Positions 58,134-64,000 of a stretch of 64,000 nucleotides of DNA are shown here, piece by piece. Made by a program: the position numbers and the translations under genes. Numbering within the stretch: position 1 is the first letter of the stretch; every line of letters begins with the position of its first letter. The notes beneath the pieces were generated by a model. That model was not told the DNA's origin, searched no databases, and saw only the letters and a list, made by a program, of their open reading frames with translations. This DNA is from Bradyrhizobium sp. Ash2021 (GTDB lineage Bacteria; Pseudomonadota; Alphaproteobacteria; Rhizobiales; Xanthobacteraceae), in the NCBI RefSeq assembly GCF_031202265.1, contig NZ_CP100604.1, positions 7,546,501 to 7,610,500 of the forward strand, written 5' to 3'.

Positions 58134-59678
58134 CTACATGGCAAACCAGGCGTGGAGGAAGAGCGTGTTGTTGTCGTGGGCCCCGACCGTGGTGCCGTTG
58201 AACTTGTTGTAATAGGTGTATTGCAGGCCAATGCGGGCATTGAACCATGGCCAGCCGAACGACTTGCTGAGCCCGAACGGGATGTAGGCGATTTCAGCCT
58301 GGAAGCCGTCGCTGTTCGGGGTCATGGCCAACCCGGTGACGGGATCGGTCCCGAACAGGGTCGCATCGGCGGTGCCCCAGATATTGAAATATTGTCCGGT
58401 GAAAACGATCCGGTTGTCGCCGCCATAAGCGAACGAGGCTTGCAGCTTCAGGCTGTTCAGGAGGTTGGTCGGATTGGACGAAGCAAAGTTGGCGAAGCTC
58501 GAATCGAGCCGCTGAAACTCGCGAATATAACTGCCGCGCAACGTCAGCCAGTAATTGTCGCCTTGATACTGGTATTGCGTATCAAAGCCGATGTCCGTGA
58601 ACTTATCCGATAGCGGAAACGTTCCGGTCGAAAAACTCGCGAAGCTTGTATCGAGCCAAGGATGCACATCGAAGTACATTCCGAAGGTGCCGACCATCAG
58701 CGAGTGCCTGCCCCAATGCGGCTCGAGGGCGACGCGCCAATACGGCGCCACGCTGCCAAACAGACCGGGCGCGCCGAACGGGTCAGTGCCCAGCGCGTTC
58801 TGCTGGCTGAACCCGAGCGTCTTGTAACCCGTGACTTCGAGATAGAGCAGATCGTTGATCAAGGTGTAGGCGCCGACGCCACCGACATGCGCGGCGAAAG
58901 CGCCCTCGATCATCGTCTTGCTTGAGGGGGTCGGTGCAAGCGTCGATACCGCATAGGGGAATGACCAGGCCGGCGTAGTGTTCCACAAATCCTGGACGGT
59001 CGGATTGTTGTTGGCCGTGATGCCGTAGACAAGGTCGAGCGGGCCGATGCTCGCCGTCCTGGCAAAACGAACATCGGTATTGTCCCAGGTCCAGGTGTGT
59101 CCGAACGGATCCCCGAATCCGCCGGCAGGCGGCGCGTTATAGGTGACCTGCGCGAACGCGCCGATATCGTTGGTGATGGCTCCGCCCCAGAACGCGCTGA
59201 ATGGCGAGAGCACGGTGTTGTCGTTTGGGCTGTAGGGGTCCGTCGGCGGGGGCAGTGGCGCTTGGGTGTGGGTGAAGCCGACAATCGCCATCATCGAGAG
59301 CGGCGGCACGTATTCCTTGTTACCATCACTCGCCGGAGGTTCAATCGCCTTGGCATAGCCGCGCAATTTGTCGAGTTCGGCGCGTGCGTCGCGTCCGGCG
59401 TTGGATGAGAACGGCGTCGTGCGAAACTCGCCGCCGCCAGGGGTGTATCCGAGCAGCTTGAACCGTCTTCCGTAAGGGGTAAGCGCGGGGAAATCGGTGT
59501 GGCAGGTACCGCAGGGCTGTCCAGTCTGACGTGCGAAGCTCGGCAGCGCTTGTGCTGGCGAAGTAGAGCCAATTGTCATGCAGCCCGCCAGCACTGCAGC
59601 AAGCACGAGCGCAGCGAATAGCCTGCCATTCCCGGAGAGTCGACTAGAACGGTACCCCCGCATCGCGCGCTGTCCCAT
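58134..59678 (-). CDS. porin-like outer-membrane protein with N-terminal monoheme motif
   Basis: About 514 residues. After a signal with a lipobox-like LAGC and an AQA site comes PSFARQTGQPCGTCHTDFPALTPYGRRFKL, with one CXXCH heme motif. The remaining 430 residues have beta-barrel character (alternating aromatics; final strand NTLFLHAWFAM). This layout resembles cytochrome-porin fusions such as Cyc2, used to move electrons across the outer membrane, but I judge this by layout and memory of the FARQTG-CxxCH motif, not alignment. The start could also be the ATG at 59663. It heads the cluster with an Omp25-like barrel and two diheme cytochromes. Confidence 0.82.
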   Translation of the reverse strand: MGQRAMRGYRSSRLSGNGRLFAALVLAAVLAGCMTIGSTSPAQALPSFARQTGQPCGTCHTDFPALTPYGRRFKLLGYTPGGGEFRTTPFSSNAGRDARAELDKLRGYAKAIEPPASDGNKEYVPPLSMMAIVGFTHTQAPLPPPTDPYSPNDNTVLSPFSAFWGGAITNDIGAFAQVTYNAPPAGGFGDPFGHTWTWDNTDVRFARTASIGPLDLVYGITANNNPTVQDLWNTTPAWSFPYAVSTLAPTPSSKTMIEGAFAAHVGGVGAYTLINDLLYLEVTGYKTLGFSQQNALGTDPFGAPGLFGSVAPYWRVALEPHWGRHSLMVGTFGMYFDVHPWLDTSFASFSTGTFPLSDKFTDIGFDTQYQYQGDNYWLTLRGSYIREFQRLDSSFANFASSNPTNLLNSLKLQASFAYGGDNRIVFTGQYFNIWGTADATLFGTDPVTGLAMTPNSDGFQAEIAYIPFGLSKSFGWPWFNARIGLQYTYYNKFNGTTVGAHDNNTLFLHAWFAM

Positions 59679-59940
59679 CGCGGTGCGCTCACGGCAAACA
59701 GGAATCGAATTGCCAGGCGCGCTCGCGAACAATAGGCCAAGAGTGGAGAGCTTGGCCAAGCGACATTCGCTGGGTCGAATCCGATTTCAACGACAGCGAG
59801 ACATTTTAGCAACTATAGGTTGCAGTCACAACACTAAAGCGTGCGGCGAAACGGTGCGTTTCGTCACGGGGCAACACCACTAATACAACGAGAATCCCTC
59901 GTCGCGTATCGGCAAAAATACGGGATTCGTCCGGCAGTCT

Positions 59941-59954
59941 TTGAGCTGGATCAA
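59941..59954. promoter_or_regulatory. FNR/FixK box for third diheme cytochrome
   Basis: TTGAGCTGGATCAA, 74 bp before the start at 60029. Identical to the box at 41990. It lies in the 350-bp gap between divergent cytochrome genes; the rest of the gap shows nothing else I can name. Confidence 0.78.
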
Positions 59955-60028
59955 CCGCCGCCGAAAAAATCAGGCTGGACCAAAGTCCCCGGCGCGGCGT
60001 AGCTTGAGTTGATCAAAGGCAGGGTTCC

Positions 60029-60679
60029 ATGAGGTTACGATCGGTATCGCCGACAGCAGCCCTTGCCGCCGTCCTCTGCATTGTCTCCGCGCTGGCGGAT
60101 GCGGAAGACAAGGCGGCGTCCGCCGTCTCTGGGCAAGAACTCAAGGCCAAGACCGACTATTGCAAGACCTGCCACGGCTTGGCGGCGCAAGGCTTTCGCG
60201 GGTCTTTTCCGATGCCGCGGCTGGCGGGACAGCAGCCGGAGTATCTCCAGAATCAATTGCAAGCGTTTATCGAGCACCGGCGCACAAACCCGGTCATGTT
60301 CAATGTCGCGCATGTTCTGAAGCCATCCATGGTCTCGGCCTTGGCCACATACTTCAAGGACCTCAATCCCAAGCCGTTGGGAGGCGCCACAAAGGAGCTC
60401 GTGCCGGAGGGCAAGAAGATTTACGAAGAAGGCGTTCCGAGCGCCAACGTTCCTCCCTGCGCCTCCTGTCACGGGCCGGATGCGAAGGGGGCCGATGCAT
60501 TTCCTCGCCTGGCAGGGCAGCTTCATGACTACATCTTCAGGAAGCTGACGAACTGGGAAAAAGAAAGAGGGCAGAACAGGGATCAGCCCGATACGTCGGC
60601 GATTATGCAGCCGATCGCCCACGATCTTACTGAAGCGCAAATCAAAGCCGTCGCCGCGTATGTCAGCCAATTGGAGTGA
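60029..60679 (+). CDS. diheme cytochrome c (c4-like) 3
   Basis: A 216-residue exported diheme cytochrome (signal, then CKTCHGLAAQGFRG and CASCHGPDAKG, with PMPRLAGQQPEYLQNQL). It is a close paralog of the protein at 56620-57294 but lies on the opposite strand, divergent from the porin-heme gene, and has its own FNR/FixK box. A role as periplasmic carrier between outer-membrane heme and the cbb3 oxidase is inferred. Confidence 0.94.
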   Translation: MRLRSVSPTAALAAVLCIVSALADAEDKAASAVSGQELKAKTDYCKTCHGLAAQGFRGSFPMPRLAGQQPEYLQNQLQAFIEHRRTNPVMFNVAHVLKPSMVSALATYFKDLNPKPLGGATKELVPEGKKIYEEGVPSANVPPCASCHGPDAKGADAFPRLAGQLHDYIFRKLTNWEKERGQNRDQPDTSAIMQPIAHDLTEAQIKAVAAYVSQLE

Positions 60680-60791
60680 GGAACCCATCGCGTCGGCATA
60701 GTCGAGCGTAAAGACAAACGGTCTACCGCAGCCACCTTTGAAAACGGCTCATCGCTATGTTTGGGCTCTCGGCCGATGTCGCATATGGGTC

Positions 60792-62360
60792 CAGACTGTG
60801 TAAAAACGCGGATGTTGAGGTTTGAGGCGCAGCCGGCTGGCTCATGAGCCGAGCCTATGCTCGGATCGCTTCTATTAGTCCGCCAACGCCGAGAATGCTC
60901 ATGACCCGTTTCATGTTGTAGGCCAGGACGTGTAGCGCCATTTCGGTACCGACGTGCTTGAGCGTTTTCATCTGGAAGTGCGTCGATCCCATCCACGACT
61001 TTATCGTACCGAATGGATGCTCGACGGTCTGGCGGCGAAGGCGCATTTTCGCCGGGTTTCGATCGAGCCTCGCTTGCACGGCCTCAAGGACGGCTTCGTG
61101 CTCCCAACGTGAGATCCGTCGTTCTTTGCCTGTCGTGCACTGACCCTTCAGCGCGCAGCCCTGGCACGCGTTGGTCCAATAGCGGCGCAGTGTCTTGCCA
61201 TCCTCTTCGTTGGTGTAGTGATAGACTAGCTGCTCACCGGCGGGACAAAGATAAACGTCGTCCGCCGCGACGTAGACGAAGTCCTGCTTGCCGAAGCGCC
61301 CTTTGACGTTGAGGCCCGACGTTATCGGCTTCGGCAGATAGACAGTGACGCCGGCTTGCTCACAGGCAACAATTTCCTCGCCGCTATAGTACCCGCGATC
61401 GGCTACAGCCGTCTCGGAACCAATCGCTGCGCGTGCCTGCTCGGACATGCGGGATAGCTGGCTCCGGTCAGACCCAACGTTGGTCACCTCATGGGTAACA
61501 ATGAGATGATGCTTGGTGTCGACAGCACTTTGAACATTGTACCCGACCATCCCGCTGCCTCGGCCACTCGTGGCCATCGAGCGAGCATCGGGGTCGGTCA
61601 GCGATATCTGTTTGTCCTCGGTCTGCATCATCAGAGTGTTCAGACCGTTTAGGCGTTGTATCTCCTGGCGCAGCGTCGCAATCTTCTCGTTGAGCCGGGT
61701 GATCTTGGCCTCCGGTACTGCTTCCCCCTGGCGGTCGGCGCTGTCGAGCTGCGAGAGATACCGGGCGATGCTCTCGTCAATCTGCGCCAGCCGCCGCTGC
61801 ATCTTGGCCTGGGTGAAGTTCCGGTCCCGAGTGTTGACGGCCTTGAACTTGCTGCCGTCGATCGCAACGCTCGCTTCGCTGAACAGCTCAAGGCGTCGGC
61901 ACAGCACCACGAACTCACGGCAAACCTTGCGGATGGCCTCGCCGTTATCCTTCCGGAAGTCGGCTATCGTCTTGAAGTCTGGCATTAAGCGTCCGGTCAG
62001 CCAAACCAACTCAATGTTGCGTTGGCATTCCCGTTCCAGGCGCCGGCTCGATTGCACTCGATTGAGGTATCCGTAGACGTAAATCTTCAACAATGTCGCC
62101 GGGTGGTAGGCCGGCCTTCCTGTCGCCTCCGGCTCAACACCGCCAAAGCCCAGCTTGGCCAGATCAAGCTCATCGACAAAGACATCGATCGCTCGGACCG
62201 GATTATCCTCGGCTAAATAGTCTTCCAGCCGCTCGGGAAACAACGTGCTCTGGCTGCGGTCATCGCCAACGACAAAGCGCGTCATCGAATCCTCCAACCG
62301 AATCGCTGGAGAATCATATCATTGAGGGTGTTTTCATTGAGGGTGTTTTCACACAGTCTG
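60792..62360. mobile_element. IS1182-family insertion sequence with 4-bp target duplication
   Basis: A 1569-bp element bounded by CAGACTGTGTAAAAAC on the left and the complement of CAGACTGTGTGAAAAC on the right. GGTC flanks it on both sides (60788-60791, 62361-62364). Removing it and one GGTC joins ...CGCATATGGGTCAAACTGCG..., an apparently continuous intergenic sequence. Confidence 0.88.
60855..62285 (-). CDS. IS1182-family transposase
   Basis: A 476-residue transposase, full length: N-terminal LFPERLEDYLAEDNPVRAIDVF, DDE-core segments FKTIADFRKDN, VAIDGSKFKAVN and VADRGYYSGEEI, a CQGCALKGQC zinc-like motif, and C-terminal VEHPFGTIKSWMG. The ATG at 62285 follows GGAGG. No frameshift is seen, so it may be active, unlike the other IS1182-like copy. 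Confidence 0.95.
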   Translation of the reverse strand: MTRFVVGDDRSQSTLFPERLEDYLAEDNPVRAIDVFVDELDLAKLGFGGVEPEATGRPAYHPATLLKIYVYGYLNRVQSSRRLERECQRNIELVWLTGRLMPDFKTIADFRKDNGEAIRKVCREFVVLCRRLELFSEASVAIDGSKFKAVNTRDRNFTQAKMQRRLAQIDESIARYLSQLDSADRQGEAVPEAKITRLNEKIATLRQEIQRLNGLNTLMMQTEDKQISLTDPDARSMATSGRGSGMVGYNVQSAVDTKHHLIVTHEVTNVGSDRSQLSRMSEQARAAIGSETAVADRGYYSGEEIVACEQAGVTVYLPKPITSGLNVKGRFGKQDFVYVAADDVYLCPAGEQLVYHYTNEEDGKTLRRYWTNACQGCALKGQCTTGKERRISRWEHEAVLEAVQARLDRNPAKMRLRRQTVEHPFGTIKSWMGSTHFQMKTLKHVGTEMALHVLAYNMKRVMSILGVGGLIEAIRA

Positions 62361-62677
62361 GGTCAAACTGCGAAGTAGCCCGGCGCTGCTCTTATGTCTG
62401 GTTCACCCCCGATAGCGGCGGAATGGCGGACATCATGGGACTTCTCAAATGCGCGGCGGCCTGCGGTGTCGTGCTACGTTTCCTGAAGGTCAGTCTTTCC
62501 GACAGCTCTGCAAAACGATTCGGGTAACCCGTGGATAGCTGACGCGCTGATCTGGGGCCGGATCGACGCGAAGGGCCAGAACCGTATTCAAGGTTGGTAG
62601 CAGCTCAGCACTGAACTGGCGTCTACAACGGTGGCATGGAGTCTCTGTGGGATGGAGCGCCCTCATCGCGGGCGGCG
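62361..62677. other. intergenic region right of the IS
   Basis: No credible gene in 317 bp. The first 80 bases (GTAGCCCGG ... CCCCCGATAGCGG) look like a dispersed intergenic sequence of the kind found repeatedly in rhizobial genomes, but only one copy is visible here. Confidence 0.35.
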
Positions 62678-63949
62678 TCAGCTCTGTTGCTGTGCAAGCT
62701 CCAAGGCGCCGTTCGCAAACGCGCTGGCGTAGCGAGCGAGTGTCGCCACATCGACCGCCTCCGGCCAGCGGTCGGCCACGTTATGATAGACCTCGCTGCT
62801 ACACACCAGCGTCACGAACCGCCCGCCGCCCTGCTGGACGGGACGGGCTTCTCCGCGAGCTGCGGAAGCGTAAGGCGTTTTCGCGTTTACGGTCAGCCCT
62901 TCCTTTTCCAGTGACCGGACCATCCACTGTTCAAGCACTTCGTCGGAGGCGTGGATGAGATTCGGCTGTCGCGGCGCACCAATGTCAGAGCCGATAAAAA
63001 TCCACGCGTGTGCGCGCCGCACAAGGTCTCCTCGGCGTTTTTGATAGTCATAAATACCTAGAAGTCCGAGTTCGTGACCACTCAACGCGACGAAGAAGGA
63101 ATCCCGCGCAGGCTTGCCGGCGGCCAGGACCCTGATCGTTTCCAGCCAACACGCAAGGCGGCTCCCCTGCTCGCTTACGCATTGCCACCAGCCACTACGC
63201 GGTGCCATGAAGACGAGCGGCGCCAGTGCCGGGTTGCTGCCCGCGACCTTGAGGGTGACGTTTAAGGCTTCCGCGGCCGTCCGGCTCGCGTGGGCAACGA
63301 GCGTCGCCTCGGGGCGCTGCCGGGCCTGCTCCTGCAGCCACCCGCTTTCGACGCTTGAGACTTGCAGCGTCGGCGGGCCGATCGGCTTGGTGAAGGATCC
63401 GGCGTTGAGCAGGAAGAGTCCGGGGTGGCTGCCGCGCGTGAGCAGGACCACCGCCTTGTGGCGGCTCTGCCGCGCTTCCGCGACGGGCCCCGCTTGCGCT
63501 CTGAACCCCTCCGTGACCCCAAGCGGCTCGGTTTCTGCCAACCCGATCTCGGCGTCGCTACCGAGGGGTCCGAGCCTGCCGCGTACTCCTTCCCCGTCGG
63601 TGAAGTTGGCGTCGAAGAGCGGCACTCCGTCGATGCGCCGATCCGCGATTCGCAAGTGACACGATTGCGGATCAACCCGGCTGAGCGCGAAGGGTTCGAG
63701 CTCAGGCTCGGCGCCTAATTCCTGTACCTTTTTCGCCAGCCATTCTGCTGACGCTTTGTCGGTCGGCGTCCCCGTGCGGTGGTTTCCTTGGGCATCGTAA
63801 GCCGCGAGTACGTCTGCGATCCGCTGCTCCAGCGCGACCGACGAGGGCGTCCGATCTTTTGCAAACAGCAAGTTCGGACTGCCGGTCGCGGCCGCGAGCG
63901 CCGCCACCACCGTGCGGCCACCGACCACCAAAAATGCTCTGCGTTGCAT
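62678..63949 (-). CDS. M28-family peptidase, exported
   Basis: A 423-residue protein with a Tat/Sec-like signal (MQRRAFLVVGGRTVVAALAAATG) and an aminopeptidase-like zinc fold (FVALSGHELGLLGIYDYQ; HAWIFIGSDIG). The usual HxD pair of active M28 enzymes is not clear to me, so catalytic competence is uncertain. GGAGG lies seven bases before the ATG. No operon partners are visible. Confidence 0.8.
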   Translation of the reverse strand: MQRRAFLVVGGRTVVAALAAATGSPNLLFAKDRTPSSVALEQRIADVLAAYDAQGNHRTGTPTDKASAEWLAKKVQELGAEPELEPFALSRVDPQSCHLRIADRRIDGVPLFDANFTDGEGVRGRLGPLGSDAEIGLAETEPLGVTEGFRAQAGPVAEARQSRHKAVVLLTRGSHPGLFLLNAGSFTKPIGPPTLQVSSVESGWLQEQARQRPEATLVAHASRTAAEALNVTLKVAGSNPALAPLVFMAPRSGWWQCVSEQGSRLACWLETIRVLAAGKPARDSFFVALSGHELGLLGIYDYQKRRGDLVRRAHAWIFIGSDIGAPRQPNLIHASDEVLEQWMVRSLEKEGLTVNAKTPYASAARGEARPVQQGGGRFVTLVCSSEVYHNVADRWPEAVDVATLARYASAFANGALELAQQQS

Positions 63950-64000
63950 TTTGCGGCCTCCGATTCTGCATCGATCATTCCAGACGACCTAAGTCGCGCA

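Noticed and set aside
60004..60017. TTGAGTTGATCAA as another FNR box before the diheme cytochrome
   Set aside because: One base short of the required spacing and too close to the start codon; the box at 59941 fits better.

Overview
The window looks like a chromosomal segment of an alphaproteobacterium of the Bradyrhizobium/Rhodopseudomonas type (Nitrobacteraceae). Evidence is the high GC, the ccoNOQP-ccoGHIS order, an FNR protein of the AadR/FnrN type, a FixK-like protein and class I PHA synthase. This assignment is inferred from gene content only. I see no rRNA, tRNA or CRISPR array.

Layout. 1-6.7 kb: a HiPIP ferredoxin, PHA synthase, adenylate kinase and pyrophosphatase (overlapping), AMP-forming acetyl-CoA synthetase and a J-domain protein. 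6.7-11.3 kb: an aldehyde dehydrogenase with its DUF779 partner, a GAF/Fis regulator lacking the AAA+ domain, a FixK-like regulator and a class I cytochrome c. 11.5-24.3 kb: an alcohol-oxidation block with a lone pqqA, a form-II CoxSLM-type molybdenum hydroxylase, a CoxG-like protein, a PQQ alcohol dehydrogenase carrying the lanthanide signature, a binding-protein/cytochrome c fusion, two LuxR-type response regulators, a hybrid histidine kinase and a FIST sensor. 24.5-30.8 kb: an IS30 element, an AhpD-like protein, an Acg-type flavoprotein, and an adhP gene cut by an IS1182-like element whose 4-bp target duplication is visible. 31-46 kb: aldehyde dehydrogenase, the complete cbb3 oxidase structural and assembly operons, hemN, a cyclic-nucleotide-domain K+ channel coupled to an FNR-type regulator, and a small cytochrome c. 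46-51.5 kb: a flavodoxin-fold oxidoreductase, an MCE/Mla lipid transporter whose permease gene is frameshifted, and small membrane proteins. 51.5-60.7 kb: a Pat-type acetyltransferase, DUF2892, hemerythrin and DUF6455 proteins, then three diheme cytochromes, an Omp25-like barrel and a porin-like outer-membrane protein with an N-terminal heme motif. 60.8-64 kb: a second IS1182 element with a 4-bp duplication, and an M28 peptidase.

The unifying feature is regulatory. I found 16 TTGA-N6-(T/G)CAA sites (FNR/FixK boxes), nearly all 30-90 bp upstream of a start codon. They precede the oxidase, its assembly genes, hemN, adhP and its aldehyde dehydrogenase, cytochromes, the lipid transporter, and several small uncharacterised proteins. 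Both regulator types that could read these boxes are encoded here. The window is therefore best read as a microaerobic island beside a PQQ/lanthanide alcohol-oxidation island. Its least understood parts are the outer-membrane heme/porin cluster, the binding-protein-cytochrome fusion, and the small box-preceded genes.
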